From NCBI GenBank assembly GCA_001600455.1, contig BCKC01000008.1, positions 593,345-657,344 of the forward strand: 64,000 nucleotides of DNA, in the 5' to 3' direction. The notes beneath the pieces were generated by a model. The model was not told the DNA's origin and did not search any database. It saw nothing but the letters and a program-made list of their open reading frames with translations. The position numbers and the translations under genes were made by a program. Origin of the DNA: Endocalyx cinctus. Lineage: Eukaryota > Ascomycota > Sordariomycetes > Amphisphaeriales > Apiosporaceae. Of the stretch, positions 12,401 through 23,149 are shown one piece after another; the stretch's first letter is position 1, and every line of letters begins with the position of its first letter.

Positions 12401-12881
12401 GTGCGAGACCGTCTTCCGCGCGCGCGCGACCACGTTCGGGTGCCTGACCTGGTTCGCGCTCTTCATGGCCTGGGAGATGATCGACCGCCGCCGCTCCTTC
12501 TTCCGGATGCAGCCGGGCTCGAAGAAGTACTTCACGCAGTGGATGCACGACGTCTGGCGCAACAAGTTCCTCTTCTACGCCATCCTCTTCGGCTTCCTCA
12601 CCTTGTTCCCCGTCCTCTACATCCCCGTCCTCAACACGGTCGTCTTCAAGCACGTCGGCATCTCCTGGGAGTGGGCCGTCATCCTCATCGCCGCCGCCCT
12701 CTTCTTCTCCGGCGTCGAGGCCTGGAAGTGGGCCAAGCGCGTCTACTTCCGCCGCGCCGCCCGCAAGCAGTCCGGCGTCGCTTGGAAGGACGCCGACGTC
12801 GAGCAGCGCGTCTTCGAAGAGTACCTCCGGTTCGGCGACGGTAACGAAACGCCCGCGACCTCGCAAGAGAAAGCGGAATGA
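9411..12881 (+). CDS. ENA-type (P-type IID) Na+/K+/Li+-exporting ATPase
   Basis: join(9411..9940, 10034..11762, 11859..12881), 1093 aa, the usual ENA length. ENA pumps use ATP to export Na+, Li+ or K+ across the plasma membrane and matter at high salt or alkaline pH. Motifs in order: N-terminal cation-ATPase domain (GLSDEVAKRRFEEIGKNEI); TGES of the actuator domain at residues 192-195; the M4 segment with MIPASLVVVLTITMA; the phosphorylated aspartate in DKTGTLTQGK (D387); MLTGDHPETAKAIA; and TGDGVNDSP (754-762) straddling the second splice. The C-terminal membrane block follows. Both introns (93 and 96 bp) have clear donors and CTAAC or CTAAT branch sites. Third positions are strongly GC-rich. 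Which cation it prefers is not visible. Confidence 0.93.
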
Positions 12882-13579
12882 CTACGAAGGGGCGGGAAGC
12901 CCCGGGAGATGGTGGTGGCGGAGGTGGTGTGCGAGGAGAAAGAGGAGGCTGATGCGGTGTCGGTGGAGGTAGACTGCTTGGGGATGAAAGTGGTTGTTGG
13001 TGCGCTACTAAATCCGGTACGTGGATTAGTAGCGGCGGAAATTTTGTCAAGCACTGTTCGGATATCAAGACCGTCACAGTTAAGCTGTCACAACGAACAG
13101 CTATATTACTCATGGAAAAATCTTTTTTCTTCGGTAGGAATTTTTAGTATTTGCGGAGGAGAGCTATATGCACGGCGGGTGATGATAAAAAGGGGGGACC
13201 GGTTCGGAGACTTGGATGGATGCTCATTCTATAGACAATTAACAAAATTCTCCATCCAACCCCACGGCTACAGCGAAAAGCCAGATACATTTGACAAATG
13301 TAGTATGAAGACAGGTAAGATCCTAAGATTGTCACAAGAAAATATAGTTCATGTTGCATCACATTTCTGGAATCCAGGCTTAATTACGATCCACTCTGGT
13401 AAGTCAATCACAATGGGGAACTTAAAGCAATGCGAACACGATGTTTCCCATATACCTCATGATGATTGTTTAGGACTTAACACATTCTTAGTTCTGAATT
13501 TTTTTTTTCTTCATATTAGTCTTATTGCAGATTTGGCGATTATATAATTAAATAAGTGATGTAGATTTTTCTTTCTAAC
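12882..13579. other. Convergent 3' intergenic region
   Basis: Spacer between the 3' ends of the ENA and GPI2 genes. A 212-codon open frame at 12909-13547 has no family resemblance and is taken as chance. Nothing else seen. Confidence 0.5.
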
Positions 13580-15203
13580 CTATCCTTCATCCCAAAGGCG
13601 ACGACTGATAATGATCGGTCTCGCCTGGTCCCAAGGTCCATTTATAGCGTTCTTATACTTCTGAAGCCCGATCAGCCACCAACTACAGCCGCCCATGGCG
13701 ACGATGGCGATCAACGCCGCCACGAGGACGCCTAGCAAGCCATTTTTCAAGTCGCTACCGTGCCCGCCACCCATAATCATCCCCACGCCACCTCCGGCGC
13801 CGACGACAAGGAAGATCGAGAGCATGAGGTGATATCGCCAACTACGGTGTCGCGCGTAACGGCGGAATACCGGGAACAGGCCGAAGACCTCGATGCTGAA
13901 TAGCGTGAGGCCAAATACTTGTCCGGTCTCGGGGAGGCGCGACGCAAGCACGGTAGACGCCATGAGCGCGGCGTTGGTGGAAAGAGAGGCCGGAAATTTG
14001 ACGGCCACGCCGCCGGAGTAGTCGAATAGGAATATATTTATCACCAGCAGACAAAAAGACATGGCCCAGATACTGTCGGACGAGGTGGATCGGGTCAAGG
14101 ATTTGAGTATAGGTGATAATCCTAATAACGTGAAGGTGATGAGGACGGCGGACTTGATAGTCCCCAATCGCAAGGTGCTGCGGTCATTGTCGGAGTAGGA
14201 CGGGGCTAACTTTGATGAATCATCGAGAGAATCAGACGAGTTTCGAGCAGCGTTGCTGTGCTGCGAGGTAACCGACTGAAGGGAAGTAGCGGAAGCTCCG
14301 TACGAAGCATGTCGTAAAGCCGTTAGACTACCCTGCAGGTGTAATCGTTCGGTCGAGCCAAGATTGGCTACCGAACTCGACGGTGATGGAGAATTGAGAA
14401 CGATCGATGTACGGGAACGATCGGCCTTGTTGCTCGGTTCTCTCGTCGACCGACTACGGTTACTACGCCGTCTCCGTAGTACCTCGTCTTCCTTCTCTTG
14501 GCCCACCCAATAATCCCATACGAGCCACCCCACAAACGTGGCGAAACTCCCGCACCCGACGACGGACACGGGCGAAAGACGCTCTTGGAATATACCAACG
14601 AAACATGCGACGAATATGATGACGGTACAGACTTGTTGCAGGATGACGGTGCTGTCCGCGACGAGAGGCCAAAATTCATAGGGCTGAAGACGAGGATTGC
14701 GTTGGAGATTTTCTAGGAAGGTGGCTGGGTCGGTATAATTGTCCGGATCTATGGAGAGATTATTGTCAGTATATATACATATATCTAGACTGATGGAACC
14801 AAGAGAGTATGACGCAAGGATAGATGGTACACATACAAGACTGTTTAACCCATAGCAACTTCTTCCATGATCGCTTTCGTCTCCTGCTCCGACTCCGATT
14901 ATCGGCTAATTTAGATCGTGCGCGACTGTGAGATTGGGATCGCGATTCCGGACCTGAATCGCCAATTGGAGTAATGTCGTATCCGGCGTGACGACGGGTT
15001 GGCGAGGCCGCGTTGAAAGCATCGTCGGGGGAGAGATGAGAACGCGAGGAAGGTGGTGATGTGAGGTGGTTAGGTGAGTTGATGTCCACCGGAAGAGTCG
15101 CGGCGCGTGTTATTCCGGGATGACGGCCTAGGGTTTCAGGGGTGGTGGATAATCGTAGACCAGAATTATTATGTTTACTTAATCCTATTCTTGACTTATC
15201 CAT
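13580..15203 (-). CDS. GPI2: GPI-GlcNAc transferase subunit GPI2/PIG-C
   Basis: complement(join(13580..14748, 14837..15203)), 511 aa, with an 88-bp intron (donor GTATGT, branch CTGAC). GPI2 is a membrane subunit of the ER complex that adds GlcNAc to phosphatidylinositol, the first step of GPI-anchor synthesis. Seen: a hydrophilic Ser/Arg-rich N-terminus of about 110 residues ending in basic RSRRRKRSWKKLLWVKQS; LQPYEFWPLVADSTVILQQ, typical for the family, just after the splice; several hydrophobic helices; and the signature FPASLSTNAALMASTVLASR. A Ser/Arg-rich insert of about 110 residues sits between the second and third helix blocks and is longer than in yeast GPI2. It converges with the ENA gene. 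Confidence 0.92.
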
Positions 15204-17688
15204 TTTGTCTGTCTATCGTCCATCTGTTTGATTTGGTATGTAGCGGTGGTTCTTGTCATATGATTGAAGATTATGACGATGATTAACCTAGCCTAGAGTA
15301 GTATTACCTAATTTACCTAATTTACTTGGAAAGGATTGGTAGACTGGGCAGCTTGAGCCTTGGGTAGCTTGGGGCTGTTGGGTATGGGTAAATAGGAAAT
15401 GAACGGGTAACCTTTTGAGATCTAAGGCTTAAAGCAAGGTCGAGGTTTGAAAAAGTAAAAATAGGTACACTAATTAGTGTAACTTTACCCTATCAGTAGT
15501 ATCTATTACCCTGCATTACAGAGGTGATTCGGGTGAAGTTGCAGCGCCAAGACAGAGGCCCGAGTTCTCTGACCAAATATGTTACCAGTTCTCCAGTCTG
15601 TCAGTCTACGGGTATCAGTATCAGTATCAGTAACAGTATCATCTTTACTTACTTGGAAAGGTACACCGATAGAAACGAGCAAGTAATTGGTGCTTGTTTG
15701 AGACCACCGAGAATTTTTCAACGTTTTCTCGTATTCTACTACCTAGGTATATACAGTACTACAGTAAATATTCTATCTATATTTGGATCTGCAACAATTC
15801 AAGGTTATCGTCCATTGAGAAAGATATTACCTAGGTATATAGTAGGTCGTCGGTTAAATATCTTGTTAAACTTGGTCCTCGAAAATACATACTTATTTAG
15901 TCTATTTACATAGTATGTGCACTACCAGACTAGTATAATACTCAGATGTATGCACGTATCTACTTACCTACCTAGGTAGTAGGCATAATTAACCCGTACT
16001 ATTCGAAATGAAACCTTTCCTAATGGCTAGGTTACCTAGTAGTACGGAAGCGCTAGAACAATACGAAACTTTTCCCAAGTTTCTAACTTCTGCTTCATTG
16101 CACTACGTACTTTGTGTACTACGTATATTCCACTTTACAGAAACAGCAGCAGTGGTAGCAGTAGATGTAAATTTACCGTAGTAGTCTACTTGGTAACTTG
16201 AATAAGTGCTCGGCCAGCCTTCTTGGGGCTGAAGACGCAAGACTATTTATTAATAGATACTGTGGCCGGTCTTACATATCTACAGCACGTACGTAGTAAG
16301 TTACTTAGTGGCATGCTATCATCTCGGGGGCTGGATCCTGCCATATACATTTACCAGCTGAGTATACTAAAATATTGTCGTCACGTTAGAGCGTCGATAC
16401 CCTTGAGCTTCAAATCTAGTGTACACAGTAAAACTAGCATTCTCGCTCGTGCCGGGCATGGCCGAACGGGGGGGGTTTAGAAAATACTGATAACGACAGA
16501 CTGGGTACAGGTAGTAGTACAGGAATCCATGACAAGAAAAATGAAAGAGATCTGCGTCTAGGTTTAATTATCATGAGATGGGACGTTGATACATTAGCTA
16601 TCTTATAGGTATGTAGTCAATACAGCGGCCGCATTACAGGATGTATCCCTTCTCCACGTCGAATGCTGTGTGATCACTTAGGCTAGCGTAAAAGTAACTA
16701 CGGCAATACGGCCAGAACAGCCTCAAGAAGTTCGAGGTTTCAACCGTCATATTCTCTATATTTACTAAGGTTAGGTTAACTTTAGTCTATTAGGTACATA
16801 AGTAGGTACAATATACCATCTTCCTCTTCTATCATCATAAAAAGGTTCTTCGTAGCCACTTTCTTTAATTGTCTTGTTGATAAATCAGGTTCGAATAATA
16901 ATTATCATAATCTTCTCTTCCGTATCCTTCTTTCTTTTTTTTTTTTTTTTTTTCCTTTTTGTCTTCTTTCTCTTCTCATACTTCTTCTTCTTCTTATTCT
17001 CTACTCTATCCATTATATGGTCTTATCCCATTTTAATCGTTTATAAGAAATCAATCGACGATTTTTGTAATACTTAATAAACAGACGCGCGGTCCTAACG
17101 AAATCATATTCTGGTAAGTAAATAAGAGATGTGACGAGATCCATAATTTTTGCTTGCATTCGTATACTCGAGTACGCAAGACCAGATCATTTTTTACCCA
17201 GTCGGCCAGTCAGACCCGCTAAGACCGCACGACAGCTAATAGTTGTGAAACACTTTAGACACAAGTTGGTTTCCGTCTTCAACTGGTTCAAATACCTTGT
17301 CAACTGAGTTGCAGGGACGGTGTCGATCACTTTATTTATTTCGGTGTTTTCTTTGACAATCTTCCGCATCCAAATCCATCGCCATTAAAAAAAAAAAAAT
17401 AAACAGTTATATTCCCAGCATTCCCAGACTGATTTCAATTTCTTTATTATTTGTCGTCAGCCAAGCCCATTCATATATATATCCCTTACCACCCCTGCCC
17501 GTAGATCAGATCTACAGCATATCTACAATTTATCCGAAGGGAGAACGACGTACGCTAGTATTATAAGGGAGAAACATTATATTCTCGATTCCAGTCTTAA
17601 AAAAAAACATTTCAATCGCCCTCGCAGACGGCTCTTCATTTGTTCTTCAACAAATTCGTTTTTCAACTCATCCTTCATCTTATTCATC
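15204..17688. other. Gene-poor intergenic region rich in ACCTAGGT words
   Basis: 2.5 kb, AT-rich. It holds three perfect ACCTAGGT palindromes (15741, 15829, 15970), many TACGTA-like words, and a 19-base poly-T at 16935-16953 inside a pyrimidine tract. No coding signal stands out. Confidence 0.5.
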
Positions 17689-18403
17689 ATGAAGCTCTCG
17701 ACGGCTCTCTTCGTCTTCCCGTTCTCATCGTTGGTCTTGGCTGCCCCGATAGTCATGCAATTGGACGAGGTCCCCGACCGATCCGATGTGTCGTACGCAG
17801 TACCCCACAAATCTTGGCGATTCAAAGTTCCCTTGGTAGTGTTGATCGAAGAACGGCTCAGAATGCCTCACGCACAGACCGAGGAGGAGAAGACGTTGGA
17901 TGCGGCAGACCTGCCGTTTCCCGATTCGACCATCATGAGAGAAGAAACTCGAGCCAGCGTCGAAGAGACGGAACCGGAGGCCAGCATCGTGGACCTCGAG
18001 ACCAAGGCTTCGACCGACTCGGTTACTTGGGTACCCTGCATTTCGCGCAACGGCACCATCCGCATCCTAGGACGGCAATACGCCGACGCCGTGGTTGTCG
18101 GTTTGGTCCTGAGCATTCTTGTCGCCCTTCTCGCAATAGAATTGTGGACGCCAATCCGCCGATGGTAATTACTGACCCTTTTTTTTTTTGCGTCTTCTTC
18201 AGTGGTGCTCTCGGCGGTGGAGTCAATCCACGATACATGTAACGCATGCTAATTTCATGACTCTTAGGCTAAGGTCATCCCCGTCCGACTCCGGCAAGAT
18301 TTATCTGTCGGACGAGAAAGACGGCATGGTTACTTGCTCGAGGCAAGAATACGTCGAAAACCGAACTTTGGTCTATAAGGATATGCCCGAAGATGCGGAA
18401 TAA
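17689..18403 (+). CDS. Single-pass membrane protein with signal peptide, unknown function
   Basis: Best model join(17689..18164, 18274..18403), 201 aa, with a 109-bp intron. I do not recognise a named family. Seen: an N-terminal signal peptide (MKLSTALFVFPFSSLVLAAP); an acidic, threonine-rich luminal/outside stretch of about 110 residues; VPCISRNGTIRILGRQYAD just before one transmembrane helix (about 131-153); then a basic stop-transfer TPIRRW and a polar C-terminal tail with tyrosines and serines. Topology is therefore probably N-out/C-in. The 3' splice site is uncertain: using the AG at 18201-18202 instead gives a tail of only about 13 residues ending at a TAA at 18240-18242, and reading through the donor stops at once. 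Function cannot be inferred from its neighbours. Confidence 0.6.
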
Positions 18404-20296
18404 ACTGGAGCCGAAAAAAAAGAGGAGTGTTTATAACTGTTTCGATTGACGATTTTCTTTTGTTGCGATTGCATGCATGGCTACGGCGTTTTAGAGCATA
18501 GGTTTCGTATTTTTTGGGCTTGTACTGGTATGAACCGAATCGAAACGAACTTGAACCGACTCTTTTTATTAATTTTGTTGTTTAATCCTTATCTTGATTT
18601 CAAATGTCAAGGTAATTAATTAAATGATCTTTATTGGGTCGGAAACTGTCCAGAGATACGGACGGTGAAGGGTTGATGCGGGAAAAAAGAATGACAAGAT
18701 GCCGTCTTTACTACTAGATCAGAAAAAGGTGTCGCGACCAGAGTGGCTTATCCGTCTGTCGTTATCTACAATACTTAGATATAATATCATGCACGAGACT
18801 ACCTGACTTACAAGGTGTCGTCCAAAAAATACCGAATACTTTTATTTTCATGCGGAGAATATTTTGCACGGCTTCACCGATGATAAGGCCGGTCCAGTAC
18901 GATGGCTGTGCGCTGCCGAGCTGGCGGACTTTGCAGGACTTCTGCAAAGTCCCTGCTGTACCTTTCTCATTTCGTAACAAGCCACTCTGTCGATGCTCGT
19001 TAGAAAGGTGATTGTCCAATTGATATAGCTGTTAGGGTCCGGGGGGCTCCGTTGACATGTAGCATACAGCATAGTCTCATAACTATATCCCCACATGCAC
19101 TTGACGTATCGATATCAGCACCAATCAGAAGATGATTTTACGTTTCAGTGGAGGCTAACGTTACCGTCTATTTTATGCGTATACCTTTTTAACCTAGAGA
19201 TATTTTCTAGAGTTGTCAAATGTTTGTCGTCCACGAATTCTCACTTCTACACTACTACTAGATCTCACGTTATCTAATAGGCGATTGTTTATTTATCTGA
19301 CGTAGATGAGGAGTATTAAGTGGATTTTAGGCAGCTAATGAAAAATAAGCTGAACCTTTTCATCGTGGGAGCGTTATTTAGTGGTATAGAAACCCATGTA
19401 TAGTATAGAAAGCTACCCAAGCGCCCTAAAAGACTACCTAGTAAGAACAACGAGACTATTGGTTTCTTTTTTTGCGGCGACATTGTAGGCCAAGCAACCT
19501 CACCTCGCAGGACTCGCTCGTGTCCGCTACACTACATACTAACCTACATATACTACATTTTACATTGCATGGATGGTGATTTTACAGCCCCCAAATCTGC
19601 CAAATCTGGACGTGGGCAGCCTTATATGCAACACGACCCGTCTTCTTCGCCTCTCTCGGTCTCTCCTCAGCTTTTGTTCTCGTTAGGGTTCTCCATCATA
19701 TTTAAATTCCCATGTTCCCCCCTTGAATAATAGTGTATTTCTTTTTATTATATGTCATATATATATCATATATAAAATAAGCGCTGTCTTCTTTCCATTC
19801 TTTCTTTCTTTTCCCTTCTCTCTCGTAGCCGGCTGACCAAGCTTCCCTCGCTCTCTTTCTTTTTCGATTTTCTAACCCTTCCAAGACTCATCTCTTGTGT
19901 CGAGGGGGCAACCATAGAAAAAAAAGAGAGAGAAACAAAAAAAAGTCCTAGATCAGTCGGGGCTATTAAAGCGTACTGCTATAAATACGACTTTTATTCG
20001 ATCAGAAACTTCGGTTCAGTCCAGCCTCTCTCACTTAACTATTATTCTCATTTCACACCCCCGCATTTAGCACTTTAAGGTAGGTACTTTTAACCTACCA
20101 ATTATCTCACTTGTGTACCTGATATTAAGGCTCCTTTTCCTAATCTATATTTTTCTCAATTTTTCAGGTCTTGGCTGTTGATTTTTCATCTTATTTTTTA
20201 TTTATTTTATTTTTTGGGCATATTTATCTTCAATTTCTACTTTGAAGTAAAAATCACAGTAAATAAGTATATATTTATATATAAAAGACTAAAATC
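18404..20296. other. Intergenic
   Basis: 1.9 kb of AT-rich DNA. The last 500 bases are T- and CT-rich (for example 19790-19830), consistent with the annexin promoter and leader. No gene seen. Confidence 0.5.
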
Positions 20297-22531
20297 ATGG
20301 CCCATCGATCTAAGTCGCCAAGCATGATCGATGCCGTGCGTATGCCTTCCCCTCCACCGGGGTTCAGCTACGACGACCCGGGTCCTCGTCGATCTGTTCA
20401 TGATTACCGTATATCTTCGCCCACCGATGAGTCTAGCTATCGGCGTCATCGTGATAATTCCGATTCGGACTCGGCAGGTTCACGGTATATGAGATCGCAG
20501 CAGCAGCAGCAACAGCAGAGGAAATCTAGAGGCGATCAAGACATGGTCGAAGCCGCGCAAAGCGCGCTACGTCGTGGTGCCGAGACCTTTCTCCCCGCCA
20601 AGTACGTCGCCAAAGTGTCCGACTATAGCGCCGAGCGTGATTTCAAGAAAGAGCTGAAGAAAGAAAAGCTCGAGAATGACCTCGCTTACGGCAGCACCGA
20701 TTCCTTATCCGGACGCAGCGGAAGTGCGCATAAGCCTTCTCAATCTCAGTCTAGTTTTCAGTACACTACGATGCCCGGCGCTTGGGACGCCGAACCTTCC
20801 CGTGCGGCTAACGCATATACCCCGGCGCTACCTCCCCGCCCGCAAAACGACTATCATCACACGTCCAACCCGAACGTGCTGACCGTAGACCCGGGAAATC
20901 GCAGAGGACGCTCTCCCGGGCCCCCGACCGGGCGCATGTCTTCTCTCACGGTGAACACGGGCCACCACTCGGCCTCGTTATCGCTAACCACGGGCGCACC
21001 CGCTTCACCGCTTCTTGAATCCTATCACGGTACGTACCAGTCCATGTCGCCCATGCCGTCGCCGCTGCTCCTCGCCTCGCACGGGCCGAACGACGTGATC
21101 GAGCCGTTATCGCCGGGCGTCTACTCGGAGGGCGAGGGCGCGGGCAAGCGGCGGCGGGCGCGTTTCCACGACCCGGACGAGGACGCCAAGATGCTCGCGC
21201 AGGCCCTCAAGGGCGACAAGCGCGCGCCCGAGACGGACGTCCTGATCGAGGTGCTCCCCGGCATGACGCACGACCAGATCATGGAGCTGCGCGTGACGTA
21301 CAAGACGCTCGTGAAGACGGGGCCCGAGCGGAAAGGCGTCAACGTGGCGAAGCACATCCGCGCGCGCCTCAAGGACGAGGACCCGACCCTGATGAAGGCC
21401 TGCTACGCCACCGCCCTCGGCAAGTGGGAGTCGGAGGCGTACTGGGCCAACTTCTGGTACCAGGGGGACAAGACCCGGCGCGAGCTCCTGATCGAGAGCC
21501 TGATGGGCCGCACCAACGACGAGATCGGCCGGATCAAGGACGCCTTCTCGGACAAGAAGTACCACGACTCCCTCACCATGTGCATGAAGACGGAGCTGAA
21601 GGAGGATAAGTTCAAAAAGGCCGTCCTGCTCGTCCTCGAGGAGGGTCGGATGGAGGACTACGACGGGTACGGCCGGCCGGTGGGCTTGGATCATCGCCTC
21701 GTCGAGGACGACGTCGCGACCCTGTACGCGGCCGTCCGGGCCGAGAAGGGCGGCGAGACCGCCATGATCCAGATCGTGCTTCTGCGGAGCGATAATCATC
21801 TCCGCGAAGTGCTGAAATTGTACGAGAGATCGTACGGAAGCAACTTTGCGAGGGACGCTTTAAGAAAGAGCGGAAACCTTGTGGTAAGCTACATCTATTT
21901 TTTTAAAACTCTACATGTCTTTAATTTCCCTTCAACCCTAGTTTTTTTTTAAGAGAAAACAACAGAAAACTAACAAAAAAAAAATACACAGGGCGAACTT
22001 CTAGCGCACATCCTCAACGGGATCATCAACAAGCCGGTCCGCGACGCGCTGCTGATCCACCACGCGCTCACGGCGTCGAAGAAGGACGGGCTCCGACGGG
22101 AGCTCCTGATCTCGCGGCTGGTGCGGTTCCACTGGGACCGGAACCACCTGGCGGCGATCAAGCGCGCGTACCGGGAGCGGTACCGGGAGGACCTCGGCGA
22201 GGCCGTGCGCGAGGGCACCAAGGGCGACTGGGGCCTGTTCTGCGAGCAGCTCGTCGTCACGCGCACGCCCGACGACGTGAAGCGGTTCGATCACACGGAA
22301 AAGGTCGAGCATATCGTGCGCGACGCGAGCAGGCGCGAGAGGGAGCTCGAGCTCGAGTACGAGCTCGAGAGGCAGAGGGAGAAGGAGAGGAAGAGGGAGA
22401 AGGAGAAGGAGAGGGAAAGGGAGAGGGAAAGGGAGAGGGGTAGATCGGATTCCCTGCTCGTCGTGAAGGATCATAAACATAGGGATCGAAGCAAGAGTCG
22501 GGAGAGGAGTCGCAGTCGTAGACGGGATTAG
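20297..22531 (+). CDS. Fungal annexin with RE/RS-rich C-terminal tail
   Basis: join(20297..21883, 21992..22531), 708 aa; the 108-bp intron is phase 0 with a CTAAC branch site. Annexins bind acidic phospholipids, usually with Ca2+. The core spans about residues 310-635. It begins with the annexin repeat TDVLIEVLPGMTHDQIMELR and contains later repeat-like LLIESLMGRTNDEIGRIKDA and GELLAHILNGI blocks. The N-terminal 300 residues are disordered, with a Gln run (about residue 68) and many Pro/Ser. No textbook type-II Ca2+ site (GxGT followed by an acidic residue) is obvious, as in several divergent fungal annexins. The last 75 residues alternate Arg and Glu, then Arg and Ser, which is unusual. Third-position GC jumps after about 21000. 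Confidence 0.85.
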
Positions 22532-23149
22532 ATGGGTGAAATAAGTGTTTTTGGGAGAGTATCAAAAAAAGAAAAGTAATTTGACTAGTATATCCTAAAT
22601 GATGATGATAACGATTTTTTTTTTTTTTTTTTGATAAGAATTGGCGATTGTTTTTGTCGACAGATGAGATCTCCTTCGATAGAGGGTAGGGAAGAACAAG
22701 AACGAAATAGGGGGTATTTTGAACGGACAGAGGAAGGTGAGCAAATGGAGAGAGAGTTAGACCAAGCACTGACGGTAGTGATGCGGTACGAGTAATCTAT
22801 TGGGACTGGATTAGGTCAAGTTAAAAGTCACATATTAAAAAGATATTAACTCTTAGATTCCTACTGGGATACGGTTTACAGGGCAGCCGGGTATAAGATG
22901 TTGACCTGATATTGACCTAACTTGAACGAGACGTCTCATAAAGAATGGCATTCTACATACTCGAATTTTTCGACTTTTCTTTTCATTGACGCAGATTTTG
23001 GCAGGACTAAAGTCTAGATGAATAGCTCTCACCATTATTCTCAAATATCCCGAATTAAACATTATGGCATATTACTACCTATTTTCTACCCTGTACTTCA
23101 AGTATACTTTACTACCTAAGGAAAGTATTAAACATCACCACTTAGAAGC
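22532..23149. other. Convergent 3' intergenic region
   Basis: Spacer between the annexin and phytoene desaturase 3' ends, with a T homopolymer near 22617-22632. No gene seen. Confidence 0.5.

Noticed and set aside
12909..13547. 212-codon open frame downstream of the ENA gene
   Set aside because: No family resemblance, poor composition, and it lies in the 3' spacer of two convergent genes.
15524..17077. Several 67-129-codon frames in the gene-poor region
   Set aside because: Composed of TACGTA/CCTAGG words and pyrimidine tracts, with no coding character.
21107..22480. Long antisense frames under the annexin (also under ENA, al-1, APH-like and F-box genes)
   Set aside because: They are shadows of GC-rich codon usage on the other strand.
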